Shown here: piece after piece, positions 32,208 to 43,479 of the stretch
Position numbering within the stretch: the first letter of the stretch is position 1
Layout of the letters: every line of letters starts with the position of its first letter
Origin: Sutterella wadsworthensis 2_1_59BFAA
Lineage (GTDB): Bacteria > Pseudomonadota > Gammaproteobacteria > Burkholderiales > Burkholderiaceae_F
Assembly: GCF_000297775.1 (NCBI RefSeq)
Contig: NZ_JH815515.1
Span: 236,122 to 286,281, forward strand
Direction of reading: 5' to 3'
Length of the DNA stretch: 50,160 nt
Made by a program: the position numbers and the translations under genes
Notes under the pieces: generated by a model
What the model saw: only the letters and a program-made list of their open reading frames with translations
Database searches by the model: none
What the model was told of the DNA's origin: nothing

Positions 32208-32236
32208 TTGACGAACGGGCGTCGACGCCCGATACT
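32208..32236 (+). promoter_or_regulatory. Promoter with perfect palindrome in the spacer
   Basis: TTGACG (32208-32213), 17-bp spacer, GATACT (32231-32236). The spacer is filled by the perfect 16-bp palindrome CGGGCGTCGACGCCCG (32216-32231), a likely repressor site for the gene at 32270. Confidence 0.5.
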
Positions 32237-32269
32237 TGATTATTTCCGCCCAATCTCTGGAGATCCCGC

Positions 32270-32938
32270 ATGCGCAAGCTCTGCCTCGTTCCCGCTCTTC
32301 TTCTGGCCGCCGCCAGCGCCTCGGCTGAAACGCCGGTCAAGCTCTGGAACGACTACGTCTACAACCAGCCCGTCGAGAGCGTGAAGGCCGAAGCCGGGAT
32401 CTTCGACTGCTCGCAGCGCGGCCAGCAGATGTTCTGCCGCGCCAACGTCGAATTTGCGGGCCACAAGGACTGGGGCGAGGTGTTCTTCTTCACGAACGGC
32501 CGCCTCAAGGCCGTCTCGCTCTTCGCGCCGATCTCCCGCGCCCACTTCACCGATGCGGCCGCCGCCGTGCGCAAGACGGGCATGACGCCCGCCGTCCTCA
32601 CGGACCACGAGGACAAGGTCGCCTTCGACTTCTTCCAGGCCAAGCTTCAGGCGAAGTCCATGGCCTCCATCGACCGCGAGCTCGCCACGAAGGAAACCGA
32701 GCTTCTCAAGGGCAAGAAGGTGGGCTACGTCTTCATCGACGCCAAGACGCTCCTTGAAAGCGTCAAGAGCGGCAACGTCACCAATGCCGCCCAGTTCTTC
32801 CAGATCCACGCCCCGCGCACCCTGCGCACCACCGAGATCCTGCTCGACGAACAGGGCGTTGCCGTGAGCTTCCGCGCCCCGATGGCCGTCCAGGACGAGA
32901 CGGGCAAGAGCATGCTCGAAGAAAAGAAGTCCAAATAA
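32270..32938 (+). CDS. Periplasmic protein of unknown function
   Basis: A 222-residue exported protein with a signal peptide cut after ASASA (about residue 19) and GGAG before the ATG. The mature part begins ETPVKLWNDYVYNQPVESVK and contains a cysteine pair (FDCSQRGQQMFCRA) likely to form a disulfide, followed by alternating strands and helices. No known family is recognised. It ends at a bidirectional terminator facing the his operon. Confidence 0.72.
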   Translation: MRKLCLVPALLLAAASASAETPVKLWNDYVYNQPVESVKAEAGIFDCSQRGQQMFCRANVEFAGHKDWGEVFFFTNGRLKAVSLFAPISRAHFTDAAAAVRKTGMTPAVLTDHEDKVAFDFFQAKLQAKSMASIDRELATKETELLKGKKVGYVFIDAKTLLESVKSGNVTNAAQFFQIHAPRTLRTTEILLDEQGVAVSFRAPMAVQDETGKSMLEEKKSK

Positions 32939-32964
32939 GCCCGACTTTCCGGCACACGCGACAC

Positions 32965-33004
32965 GAAAGGCCGGTCTCCGCTGCGGAGGACCGGCCTTTC
33001 TTCA
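32965..33004. terminator. Bidirectional terminator at the end of the his operon
   Basis: GAAAGGCCGGTC/GACCGGCCTTTC stem with an inner CCGC/GCGG step, and T-rich tails on the plus side. It separates the periplasmic protein gene from hisIE. Confidence 0.82.
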
Positions 33005-33029
33005 TTTTTCAGAGTCTGCCTCGGGACTC

Positions 33030-33661
33030 TTACTTCGCCTCGGCGGCCTTTTCGCGGCTCGCGTGGCGGGCGCGCAGCACGTCGATCACGTCGGCGAGCT
33101 CGAGGTCCGCGTCGGCGAGGAGCACGAGCAGGTGATAGACGAGGTCGGCGGCCTCGTTCCTGAGCTCCTCCCTGTCGTGCACGGTAGCGGCGAGCGCCGT
33201 CTCGACGCCCTCTTCGCCCACCTTCTGCGCGATGCGCTTGGTGCCGCGGGCGTAGAGGCTGGCGGTGTAGGACGTGGCCGGATCGGCGTTGCGGCGGCTC
33301 TCTAGGAGCACCTCCAGATCGCGCAGGAAGTTCCACTTGTGCTCGACGGGCGAGAAGCAGCTCGGCGTGCCGCGGTGGCAGGTCGGGCCGTCGGGATTGA
33401 CGAGCACGAGGAGCGCGTCGCTGTCGCAGTCCGTGCCGATGTCGACGAGGTGCAGCCAGTTGCCGCTCGTCTCGCCCTTGGTCCAGAGGCGGCCCTTGGT
33501 GCGGGACCAGAACGTGACCTTCTTCGTCTCGAGGGTCTTTTCAAGCGCCTCGGGGTTCATGCAGCCGAGCATGAGCACCCGGCCCGAGCAGGCGTCCTGC
33601 ACGACGGCCGGAATCAGTCCGCCGGTCTTCTCCCAGTCGAGCGCCTTGATGTCTTCGTTGG

Positions 33662-33668
<7 letters not shown>
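33030..33668 (-). CDS. hisI: HisIE, phosphoribosyl-AMP cyclohydrolase / phosphoribosyl-ATP pyrophosphatase
   Basis: A 212-residue fusion for the second and third steps of histidine synthesis. The cyclohydrolase half (about 1-110) has [19 protein letters not shown], the metal-binding DCDSDALL and [11 protein letters not shown]. The pyrophosphatase half follows with [30 protein letters not shown] and [14 protein letters not shown]. Fusion into one protein is the enterobacterial arrangement. Last gene of the his operon; its start overlaps the end of hisF by 7 bp. Confidence 0.96.
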
Positions 33669-35758
<2,090 letters not shown>

Positions 35759-35759
<1 letters not shown>

Positions 35760-36832
35760 CAGAGCACCCCCTTGGAGGACGGCAGATCGCTCCCCTCAAT
35801 TTTCACAGCGTCGCGCAGCGTGCGCCCGAACGCCTTGAAGAGTCCCTCGGCCACGTGGTGGTCGTTCCTGCCCTGCGCCTTGAGGTTGAGCGTCACGCCC
35901 ATCGTCTGGGCGAGCGAGCGGAAGAAGTGCTCGACCATCTCGGTGGACATGTCGCCCACCTTGTGGTGCTTGAACTTCGCCTTGAAGGTTAGGTACGGCC
36001 TGCCAGAGATGTCGAGCGCGCAGCGCGCGAGCGTCTCGTCCATCGGCAGCAGGAAGCCGAAGCGGCGGATGCCGCGCTTGTCGCCGAGCGCCTCCTTGAG
36101 CGCCTCGCCGAGCGCAAGGCCGACGTCCTCGATCGTGTGGTGGTCGTCGATCTCAAGGTCGCCCACCGCACGCACGTGCAGTCTGATGCCGCCGTGCACG
36201 GCGATCTGCGTGAGCATGTGGTCGAAGAAACCCACGCCCGTGTTGATTTCATTCTTGCCCGAGCGATCGAGCCAGGCTTCGACGACGATGCGGGTCTCCT
36301 TCGTGTTGCGCTCGACGCGGGCGTGACGGGCGGACTTCGCCGCATTCTCGATCTCGTCGGCGATCTCGGCCCAGCTGCGGCCGTCGGGCCCGACGCGAAG
36401 GCCCCTGAGGCCCATGTTGTCGGCGAGCTTCATGTCGGTCTCGCGGTCACCGATCACGTAGCAGTTCGCGACGTCAAGCACGCCGTCCTTGAGGTACTTC
36501 TTCACGAGGCCCGTTCCGGGCTTCCTGCACTCACAGCCCTCGCCGGGCATGTGCGGGCAGATGAGCACCTCGTCGAAGCGGGCGCCCTGGCTCTCGAGGA
36601 TCTGCATCATCAGTTCGTGCGGCCCCGTGAAATCGGCCCTCGGGAAGCTCTTCGTGCCGAGCCCGTCCTGGTTCGAGACCATGACGAGCTTCCAGCCCGC
36701 CTCGCGCAGGCGCTTCAGGGCGGGCAGAACGCCCTCGACGAACCTCATCTTCTCGAAGCGGTCGACCTGAAAGTCCTCGGGCTCCTCGAGAATGGTGCCG
36801 TCGCGGTCCACAAAGAGAATGCGCTCGTTCAT
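35759..36832 (-). CDS. hisB: Bifunctional HisB: histidinol phosphatase / imidazoleglycerol-phosphate dehydratase
   Basis: A 357-residue fusion. The N-terminal HAD phosphatase (about 1-165) has the nucleophile motif [18 protein letters not shown] and a zinc-binding [14 protein letters not shown]. The C-terminal dehydratase (about 170-357) has [31 protein letters not shown], and [16 protein letters not shown] with their manganese-binding His clusters. The fused form is typical of Enterobacterales and relatives; betaproteobacteria usually carry a stand-alone dehydratase. Length matches E. coli HisB (355). The start overlaps the hisC stop (ATGA). Confidence 0.97.
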
Positions 36833-37953
36833 GCGGCCTCCTTCAGAATCTCTTCAAGTTCGGTGAGAAGGCGCTCGTTCTCGTCCTTCGTGCCCACCGT
36901 GATGCGGATGCAGTTCTCGAGCGTCGGCTGGCGGCTCTGGTCGCGCAGGATGATGCCGCGGTCGCGCAACGCCGTGAAGACGCGGGCGGCGTCGACGAAC
37001 CTCACGAGAAGGAAGTTCGAGGCGCTCGGATACACGGCCTCGACGCCATCGAGGTCCTCAAGCGCAACCTCAAGCTCACACTTGCGCATCACGCACTGGG
37101 CGGCGCGCCTGTGCATGAGGCTCACGCTCTCGGGCGAGAGCGCCTGCGCGGCGATGTCGGCGCAGGGCACGGGAATCGGATAGGGCGCGATCACCTTCCT
37201 CAGCATGCCGATGACGGCGGGCGAGGAAAGCAGGAACCCGCAGCGCAGGCCCGCCAGCGCAAAGGCCTTCGAGAGCGTGCGGATGATCACGACGTGCGGA
37301 TAGTCCTTGAGAAGCTCGACGGCCGTGTTCGCGGGCGTAAATTCGATGTAGGCCTCGTCGATGACGAGAAGAGCCCTGCCCGCGGTGAGCTCGGCGAGCT
37401 TGCGCAGCATGCCCACGGGAATCAGCGTGCCCGTCGGATTGCCGGGCGAGCAGGCGAAGACGAGCTTGACGTCCGTCCTCTCCTCGAGGACCTTCGCGGC
37501 CTCGGCCACGTCGGGCAACCAGCCGCGGTCGGGCGAGGTGACGAGGTTCACGACCTCGGCGCCGTTCGTCTCGGCGGAGACGGCGTACATGCCGTAGGTG
37601 GGCGGAAACTGCAGGACGGCGTCCTCGCCGGGGCGGCAGAACGTGCGCACGAGAAGCTCGATGCCTTCGTCTCCGCCTCGCGTCACGAGGATCTGTTCGG
37701 GACTCACGCCCGCATAGGCCGCATAGCGTTCGACGACGGCCTCGGGCTGGGGCTCGGGATAGCGGTTGAAGAGCTTCGTCTCGGGCGCCATCGGCTCGGC
37801 CTCGGCCGACTCGTTGGCGTTGAGCCAGACTTCGCCCGTCACGCCCGCGGCCTGCATGATGCGGCGCGCGGACTGGTAGGGCGTGAGCTTCTGCACGTCC
37901 GGCCGGGCCAGCAGGCCCGGATCGGCGGCGGTTCGTTCACAAAAGACGGCCAT
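36829..37953 (-). CDS. hisC: Histidinol-phosphate aminotransferase
   Basis: A 374-residue PLP enzyme. Motifs: [12 protein letters not shown] near the N-terminus, [33 protein letters not shown], and the PLP Lys in [16 protein letters not shown]. Catalyses transamination of imidazole acetol phosphate with glutamate. It starts 6 bp after hisD with the AAGGAGTG ribosome site lying inside the hisD end. Confidence 0.97.
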   Translation of the reverse strand: MAVFCERTAADPGLLARPDVQKLTPYQSARRIMQAAGVTGEVWLNANESAEAEPMAPETKLFNRYPEPQPEAVVERYAAYAGVSPEQILVTRGGDEGIELLVRTFCRPGEDAVLQFPPTYGMYAVSAETNGAEVVNLVTSPDRGWLPDVAEAAKVLEERTDVKLVFACSPGNPTGTLIPVGMLRKLAELTAGRALLVIDEAYIEFTPANTAVELLKDYPHVVIIRTLSKAFALAGLRCGFLLSSPAVIGMLRKVIAPYPIPVPCADIAAQALSPESVSLMHRRAAQCVMRKCELEVALEDLDGVEAVYPSASNFLLVRFVDAARVFTALRDRGIILRDQSRQPTLENCIRITVGTKDENERLLTELEEILKEAA

Positions 37954-37959
37954 GACGGA

Positions 37960-39276
37960 TCACTCCTTCGACTGCTTGATTCGGTCCATGCGCACGAGAA
38001 CGGCGTTCATGTGCGCGTCGAGCTCTTCGGCGTGCGCAAGAAGCGCGATGGCGGGGCCGAGCTTTTCAAAGCCCTGCGGCGTCATTTCCTGAACGGTCAT
38101 GCGCTTCGTGAAGTCGGCGAGCCCGAGGCTCGAGTACGTGGCGGCATAGCCGTAGGTCGGAAGAACGTGGTTCGTGCCCGTGGCGTAGTCGCCGCCCGAC
38201 TCGGGAGACCAGTCGCCCACGAAGACGGAGCCCGCGTTCTGCACGAGCGGCACCAGATCGCGGGCGTTTCGCGTCTGGATGATGAGGTGTTCGGGCGCGT
38301 AGCGGTTCGAGACCTCCACGCACGCCTCGAGGTCCTTGACGAGGATGAGGCGGCTCGCAGACAGGGCCTTCGTCGCGATCTCGCGGCGCGGCAGGGCGGC
38401 GAGCTGGGAGGCGACCTCGCCCGCAACGGCTTCGGCGAGCTTGCGCGAGGGCGTCACGAGCACCACCTGGCTGTCGGGACCGTGTTCGGCCTGAGAGAGC
38501 AGGTCGGCCGCAACGAAGGCCGGATCGGCGCCTTCGTCGGCGATCACGAGCACCTCGGAGGGGCCCGCGGGCATGTCGATGGCGGCGCCGTCGGGACGGC
38601 TGCTCACCTGACGCTTGGCCTCGGTCACGTAGGCGTTGCCCGGACCGAAGATCTTGCCCACGCGCGGAATCGTCGCCGTGCCGAAGGCCATCGCGGCCAC
38701 GGCCTGGGCGCCGCCCACCTGATAGATCTCGTCAATGCCGCAAAGGCGCGCGGCGGCGAGGATCGGATCGGCGATCGGAGGCGGCGAGCAGAGGATGACG
38801 CGGCCGCAGCCCGCGATCTTGGCAGGAATGCCGAGCATCAGCACCGTGGAAAAGAGCGGAGCCGTGCCGCCGGGAATGTAGAGGCCCACCGCGCCGATCG
38901 GACGCGTGACCTGCTGGCAGACGACGCCGGGCATCGTCTCGACCGTGACGGGCTCAAGCACTTCGGCGCTGTGGAACTTCTCGATGTTGGCGGCGGCCGT
39001 CTTCAGAGCGGCCATGAAGTCCTCGGGCAGACGTGCGACGGCGGCGTCGACCTCCTCGGCCGAGACCCTGAAGTCCTTCACCTCGGTGCGATCGAACTTC
39101 GCGGAGAATTCGCGAAGGGCCTCGTCACCGCGCTCGCGCACGGCCTCGAGAATGCCCTCGACCACGGTCTTGATGCGGTCGCCCGCCATCACGGCGGGGC
39201 GTCGGAGAATCTCCTCGCGCTCCGTTTCATTGAGCGCGCCCCATTCGATCACGTCGTTGAAGTTGAACTGAGACAT
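37960..39276 (-). CDS. hisD: Histidinol dehydrogenase
   Basis: A 438-residue NAD-dependent enzyme for the last two oxidations. Motifs: [76 protein letters not shown] and [11 protein letters not shown], with the general-base Glu-His pair in the last. Length matches E. coli HisD (434). Follows hisG by 5 bp. Confidence 0.98.
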   Translation of the reverse strand: MSQFNFNDVIEWGALNETEREEILRRPAVMAGDRIKTVVEGILEAVRERGDEALREFSAKFDRTEVKDFRVSAEEVDAAVARLPEDFMAALKTAAANIEKFHSAEVLEPVTVETMPGVVCQQVTRPIGAVGLYIPGGTAPLFSTVLMLGIPAKIAGCGRVILCSPPPIADPILAAARLCGIDEIYQVGGAQAVAAMAFGTATIPRVGKIFGPGNAYVTEAKRQVSSRPDGAAIDMPAGPSEVLVIADEGADPAFVAADLLSQAEHGPDSQVVLVTPSRKLAEAVAGEVASQLAALPRREIATKALSASRLILVKDLEACVEVSNRYAPEHLIIQTRNARDLVPLVQNAGSVFVGDWSPESGGDYATGTNHVLPTYGYAATYSSLGLADFTKRMTVQEMTPQGFEKLGPAIALLAHAEELDAHMNAVLVRMDRIKQSKE

Positions 39277-39281
39277 CTTGA

Positions 39282-40181
39282 CTACTCCATCATTTTTTCA
39301 ATCGGCAGGACGAGAATCGAGCTGGCGCCGAGCGCCTTGAGCTCTTCCATTGTTTCCCAGAAAAGGCTTTCGCTGCTCACCATGTGAAGGGCCACATGGT
39401 CGTCGGACCCCGCAAGCGGCAGGATCGTCGGGTGCTCCGCGCCGGGCAGAAGCGCCGTTACTTCGGCGAGCTTCGCCTTCGGGGCGTGCAGCATGATGTA
39501 CTTGCATTCGCGGGCCCTTGAGACGCCCTGCATGCGCACGAGAAGCTTCTCGACCAGGGCCTCCTTGTCGGCGTCGAGCGGCTCGCTCTTCGCGATGAGG
39601 CAGGCCTTCGAACGGTAGACCACCTCCACTTCGCGCAGGCCGTTCGCTTCAAGCGTCGCGCCCGAGCTCACGAGGTCACAGATCGCGTCGGCCAGCCCCG
39701 CGCGCGGTGCCACCTCGACGGAGCCCGTCAGCAGGCATGGCTTGAACGTGAGGCCGCGCTCGTCGAAGCAGCGCTTGAGAAGCTGCGGATAGCTCGTCGC
39801 GATGCGGCAGCCGTCAAGGCTCTCAAGCCCCGCCCACTCCTGGTCGGCCGGGATCGCGATCGAGAGGCGGCAGCCGCCAAAGTCGAAGCGGCGCAACATC
39901 CTGAAGTCCGTGGACTGGCCCTGGCTGCGGCGTGCAAGAACCGTCTCCTCAAGCACGTTTTCGCCGATGATGCCCAGATCCACGACCCCGTCCATCACGA
40001 GGCCGGGAATGTCGTCATCCCTGACGCGCAGGATTTCGACCGGCATGTTCTCGGCCATCGCCAGCAGGCGCTGCGCGTGGTAGCGAACCTTGAGTCCGCA
40101 GCGTTCAAGAAGATCCTGCGAATCGTCGGAAAGACGTCCCGACTTCTGCATTGCAATCCTCAGACGATTGGTTTCGGTCAT
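39282..40181 (-). CDS. hisG: ATP phosphoribosyltransferase, long form
   Basis: A 299-residue enzyme catalysing the committed, feedback-inhibited step. It starts [20 protein letters not shown], close to E. coli HisG, with [19 protein letters not shown], and the PRPP motif in [20 protein letters not shown]. The C-terminal third (about 225-299) is the ACT-like regulatory domain of long-form HisG, which works without HisZ. Betaproteobacteria mostly have the short form plus HisZ. The start at 40181 has CAGGGA upstream; the open frame to 40349 crosses the attenuator and is not coding. Confidence 0.97.
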   Translation of the reverse strand: MTETNRLRIAMQKSGRLSDDSQDLLERCGLKVRYHAQRLLAMAENMPVEILRVRDDDIPGLVMDGVVDLGIIGENVLEETVLARRSQGQSTDFRMLRRFDFGGCRLSIAIPADQEWAGLESLDGCRIATSYPQLLKRCFDERGLTFKPCLLTGSVEVAPRAGLADAICDLVSSGATLEANGLREVEVVYRSKACLIAKSEPLDADKEALVEKLLVRMQGVSRARECKYIMLHAPKAKLAEVTALLPGAEHPTILPLAGSDDHVALHMVSSESLFWETMEELKALGASSILVLPIEKMME

Positions 40182-40269
40182 TTGCTTCCCTGAAATTTGA
40201 TTTGATGACTGTTGCTCGCCGAAGCGGAGCTTCGTGTCCAGCCCCTCGACATCCGCACCCCGGATTGTG

Positions 40270-40305
40270 AAAAAGCCCCCGGAAGGCGTGCTTCCGGGGG
40301 CTTTG
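40270..40305 (-). terminator. Histidine operon attenuator
   Basis: A perfect stem AAAGCCCCCGGAAG/CTTCCGGGGGCTTT with a short CACGC loop is followed on the minus strand by TTTTTCAC. It lies 87 bp past the leader peptide stop and about 90 bp before the hisG ATG, the position of a transcription attenuator. Confidence 0.85.
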
Positions 40306-40391
40306 CTTGATTGTCCTGCTGGAGTCTCACTCCGCACCGCCGAAAGCATGAACCCATCCTCCCGACAGCGTTTCCGCGCCCGAGGGATGTC

Positions 40392-40433
40392 TTACGTATG
40401 GTGGTGATGGCGGCGAAGGAGGGAGAGGTACAC
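40392..40433 (-). CDS. hisL: his operon leader peptide
   Basis: A 13-codon reading frame from GTG 40433, with GGAG about 9 bases upstream, ends LRRHHHHT and TAA. Four consecutive His codons (CAT CAC CAC CAT) just before the stop, upstream of a terminator and hisG, mark it as the ribosome-stalling leader of his attenuation. The frame is open further back to an ATG at 40487, giving 31 residues (MPDGKRIQAQ...), so the true start could be either. E. coli hisL has 16 codons with seven His. Confidence 0.85.
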   Translation of the reverse strand: MYLSLLRRHHHHT

Positions 40434-40508
40434 TTTTTCGTGCTCCGGCTGTGTTTGTTGCGCTTGAATTCGTTTCCCGTCAGGCATGACTGCGCCTGAC
40501 TTTCGTCC

Positions 40509-40536
40509 ATTATGGCACGCTGATCCCGCGCATCAA
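40509..40536 (-). promoter_or_regulatory. his operon promoter
   Basis: On the minus strand TTGATG (40531-40536), 16-bp spacer, CATAAT (40509-40514). It would start transcription near 40502, giving a leader of about 320 bases containing hisL and the attenuator. Confidence 0.6.
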
Positions 40537-40852
40537 ACCCTCCTCAGGCCCTCGCACCAGGAGAATCGCCTTCTCGTGCGAATCATCAGACCTTCTGGGC
40601 AGAAGTGCCTAGGACGTTCTCCCTAAAAGTCTCACTTTTTGCGTGAAATCTTTCACTTTCGCACTCAATGCCCCCAAAAACCGAAAACTCACGGAAAAAC
40701 CGAACGGCCTGCCTCAGCTGTTCGGACGATCGGAAGAAGGACTTAAGAACGGACTTCTCGCCCCGCCGAATAAGGGCATCGGACAGGGCTGCGAGAGGAT
40801 CGTGCAGGCGGCACGCTTGACGAGCCCCTGCAGGAAAGGCAGAGTATTGGAC
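40537..40852. other. Divergent region between his operon and the AraC regulator
   Basis: No gene is recognised. The inverted repeat GTGAAA-TC-TTTCAC lies at 40643-40656 with two more CTCACTTT/CACTTTCG motifs flanking it (about 40630-40664), a possible operator for the AraC-type gene downstream. Confidence 0.4.
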
Positions 40853-41812
40853 ATGATTCCATGCTCAAGTTCTGTACGAAGATCCGTCCAAATGCTCGAA
40901 CGCCTTCGCAATCTCGTCCTCGAGGCCCTGCCTGAAGAGGGCCGCATCGAAAACCCGATGCCCTGTCTGGCCCTCACCCGCTTCAACGGGCCGCAGCAAA
41001 GCCGCCAGTGTTTCTACCATCCAATGATGACGCTAGGGCTCGGCGGCGAGAAGGAAAGCCTCATCGGCGGACGCCCCGTCGTCTACGGCGCGGGAGAGGC
41101 GGTCGTCGTGGCGCTCGACCTTCCCGGCACCTATCAGATCCGGAACGCCTCGCCCGAGCAACCCTTCCTGTCGCTCTCCATTCGTCTTGACCGTGCGATC
41201 ATCACGGAGCTCCTCACCGAGGCGCCCGAACTCAGGCCCGCCCCGAACGGCCGCGACGCACAGGAGAGCGTGAGTGTGGAGCACCTGCCCGACGAAATTC
41301 TCAATGCGCTCGTGCGCTACCTTGAGGCCATGCGAAGCCCGCGCCGTGCGGCGGTTCTCGGGCCCATGATCCTCAAGGAGATCCACTATCTGCTTCTCGA
41401 AGGCCCTCAGGGCCGGGTTCTGGCCGACGTCTGCTCGGAGGCCGCGCCGGGATCCCGCATCCTCACGGCCGTTCGCTGGCTTCGCGAGCACTTCGACGAG
41501 CCGCTCGACATCGCGACGATTTCGGAGCGCACCGCCATGGCGCCGTCGACCTTCCACCGCCAGTTCAGGGCCATCACCTCGCTCTCGCCCGTGCAGTACC
41601 AGAAGCGCCTGCGCCTTCACGAGGCCCAGCGCCTTATGCTCGTCGAGTCCCTCGGCGTCGAGGCCGCGGCAAGACGCGTGGGCTACGAAAGCTGCTCACA
41701 GTTCTCCCGCGAATACAAGCGCCTCTTCGGAGACGCGCCCGCCAGGGACATCAGGGAGAAGTCGGTCGCCGCCTCCGACGCAGGGAAATGCGCCTCCATA
41801 ATGGAGGCCTGA
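40853..41812 (+). CDS. AraC-family transcriptional regulator with AraC_N domain
   Basis: A 319-residue regulator. The N-terminal part has the AraC_N (PF06719-type) cupin region: PCLALTRFNGPQQSRQCFYHPMM, then GGRPVVYGAGEAVVVALDLPGTYQI. The C-terminal 100 residues hold two helix-turn-helix motifs: DIATISERTAMAPSTFHRQFRAIT and AARRVGYESCSQFSREYKRLFG. This subtype (YqhC-like) typically activates adjacent aldehyde or ketone reductase genes. Here an exported flavodoxin and an aldo-keto reductase follow on the same strand. The start at 40853 is the best fit; the frame extends to 40643. Confidence 0.88.
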   Translation: MIPCSSSVRRSVQMLERLRNLVLEALPEEGRIENPMPCLALTRFNGPQQSRQCFYHPMMTLGLGGEKESLIGGRPVVYGAGEAVVVALDLPGTYQIRNASPEQPFLSLSIRLDRAIITELLTEAPELRPAPNGRDAQESVSVEHLPDEILNALVRYLEAMRSPRRAAVLGPMILKEIHYLLLEGPQGRVLADVCSEAAPGSRILTAVRWLREHFDEPLDIATISERTAMAPSTFHRQFRAITSLSPVQYQKRLRLHEAQRLMLVESLGVEAAARRVGYESCSQFSREYKRLFGDAPARDIREKSVAASDAGKCASIMEA

Positions 41813-41942
41813 GGCACGCCTCTCAGGATTGAGAGGATCGGGCAGGAACTTGAGACATCTCGACATCGTCCCGAGGGCGCGTTTTTTCTACCATGACTGC
41901 AACGACGGAGCTCAGGCTCCGCCGGCCTCATGGAGAAACATC

Positions 41943-42539
41943 ATGCAAAAGCGCCGTCTTCTCGCCTCCGCCGCCCTTGCCATCACCGCCCTCGGCTGCG
42001 GCGCCACCTCACTCAGCAGGACCGCCGGGGCCGCCGAGTCCCCAAAACAGGCGCCCGCCGACAATCGCCGCATCGCCGTCGTCTACTTCACGAAGACGGG
42101 CAACACGAAAAGTCTCGCCGAGGCGGTCCGACACATGACGGGCGCGGCGCTCTTTCGCGTCGAGACCGTCGAGCCCTATCCGGAAAGCTATGGTTCCGCC
42201 ACCGAGATCGTGAAGGACGAGCTCCAGCGCGGCGTCATCCGTCCGATCAGGCCGCTCGCCTTCAATCCCGACGACTACGACGTAGTCGTGCTCGCCACGC
42301 CCACGTGGTGGCACCACGCGGCGATGCCGCTGCAGACCTGGATCAGGTCCGTCGACCTCAGCGCCAAGAAGATCCTCACCGCCAACACCCACGGTGGCGG
42401 CGGCCTCATGCACACCCGCGAGGACTTCGAGGCGCTGCTCGCAGGCCGCAGGCTCGGCACGCACCTCACGGTCTACGGGGCCGTGCGCCCGCAGGACGCA
42501 AAGGTCCGCAGCTGGCTCGAGGAAAACGGCTGTCTCTGA
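41943..42539 (+). CDS. Exported flavodoxin-like protein
   Basis: A 198-residue protein with a signal peptide: MQKRRLLASAALAITALGC, followed by a linker to residue 40. The body is a flavodoxin fold: IAVVYFTKTGNTKSLAEAV (the FMN phosphate loop T-x-T-G-N-T), VVVLATPTWWHHAAMPLQTWI, and ILTANTHGGGGLMHTREDF. Most flavodoxins are cytoplasmic; the twin Arg and the ALGC suggest Tat export and/or lipoprotein processing. GGAGAA precedes the ATG. It lies 33 bp before the aldo-keto reductase and is probably regulated by the AraC protein upstream. Confidence 0.85.
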   Translation: MQKRRLLASAALAITALGCGATSLSRTAGAAESPKQAPADNRRIAVVYFTKTGNTKSLAEAVRHMTGAALFRVETVEPYPESYGSATEIVKDELQRGVIRPIRPLAFNPDDYDVVVLATPTWWHHAAMPLQTWIRSVDLSAKKILTANTHGGGGLMHTREDFEALLAGRRLGTHLTVYGAVRPQDAKVRSWLEENGCL

Positions 42540-42572
42540 CGCCCGAAACACAATCACGGACAGGAATCCGAC

Positions 42573-43418
42573 ATGGAGAGGATTGAACCTTCCAACAGTG
42601 TGAAGATGCCTGCCATGAACTTCGGCGTCTACTGGATCACCGATCCCACGGAATGCGAAGCCGCAGTCCTCAGCGCCTGGCGCGGCATCGACACCGCCGC
42701 CTCCTACCTCAACGAGAGGGCCGTCGGCCGCGCCGTCGCTCGCTCGGGCATCCCGTGCTCCGAACTCTTCATCTCCACGAAGCTCTGGGTGCAGGACACT
42801 TCAGAAGCGGGCGCCGAGCGCGCCATCAGGCGCTCGCTCGAGCTGCTCAGAACGGACACGATCGACTTGTACCTGATCCATCAGCCTTATGGCGACATTT
42901 ATGGCGCATGGCGCACGATGGAGCGGTTTTATGAAGCGGGCGACCTGAGGGCGATCGGCGTGAGCAACTTCCAGCCCGACCGCATCACGGACTTTGCGCT
43001 CCACCAGCGCATTCGCCCGACGGTCAATCAGATTGAAGTGAATCCGTTCTGCCAGCAGCGGGAGGCCGACGCCGTCAACCGCGTGCTCGGCGTCATGCCC
43101 TCGGCATGGGCGCCCTTTGCCGAAGGCAGGGACGGCCTCTTAGAGAATCCCGTGCTCAGGGAGATCGCCGCAGACCGCGGCGCCACGGTCGCGCAGGTGG
43201 CGCTTGCGTGGCTTGCCGAACGCGGCATCATCTCGATCTCGAAGACCGTCTCGCCCGCACGCATGGCGGAGAACCTCGCCGCCTCAAACGTGAAGCTCAC
43301 GCCCGAGGACATGGCGAAAATCGCGACGCTCGACACGGGCACGAGCCGCTTTTTCTCTCATCGAGACCCGAAGATCGTCGAGTGGCTCTGCACTCGAAGG
43401 CTGCCTTCTGAGCCATGA
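42573..43418 (+). CDS. Aldo-keto reductase
   Basis: A 281-residue NADPH-dependent reductase. The catalytic tetrad is visible: Asp and Tyr in GIDTAASYLNE, Lys in LFISTKLWVQD, and His in DLYLIHQPYGD. Further motifs are AIGVSNFQPDRI, PTVNQIEVNPFCQQ and the NADPH-binding ISISKTVSPARMAENLAA. It resembles the DkgA/YvgN group reducing aldehydes and alpha-keto aldehydes. The segment before GIDTA seems a few residues shorter than usual. It appears cotranscribed with the exported flavodoxin. Confidence 0.9.
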   Translation: MERIEPSNSVKMPAMNFGVYWITDPTECEAAVLSAWRGIDTAASYLNERAVGRAVARSGIPCSELFISTKLWVQDTSEAGAERAIRRSLELLRTDTIDLYLIHQPYGDIYGAWRTMERFYEAGDLRAIGVSNFQPDRITDFALHQRIRPTVNQIEVNPFCQQREADAVNRVLGVMPSAWAPFAEGRDGLLENPVLREIAADRGATVAQVALAWLAERGIISISKTVSPARMAENLAASNVKLTPEDMAKIATLDTGTSRFFSHRDPKIVEWLCTRRLPSEP

Positions 43419-43448
43419 GGCGGGGATTCTCACGGCAGGATCTCAACT

Positions 43449-43470
43449 GAACGAAACTTCAGTTTCGTTC
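43449..43470. terminator. Perfect inverted repeat between convergent genes
   Basis: GAACGAAACT-TC-AGTTTCGTTC, 10-bp perfect arms between the convergent AKR and U32 genes. There is no T-run; it may be a weak bidirectional terminator or a protein-binding site. Confidence 0.45.
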
Positions 43471-43479
43471 GCTCAATCC

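Noticed and set aside
37111-39387. A 758-codon plus-strand open frame across hisC and hisD
   Set aside because: It spans two well-supported opposite-strand genes and their junction; its composition is that of antisense translation.
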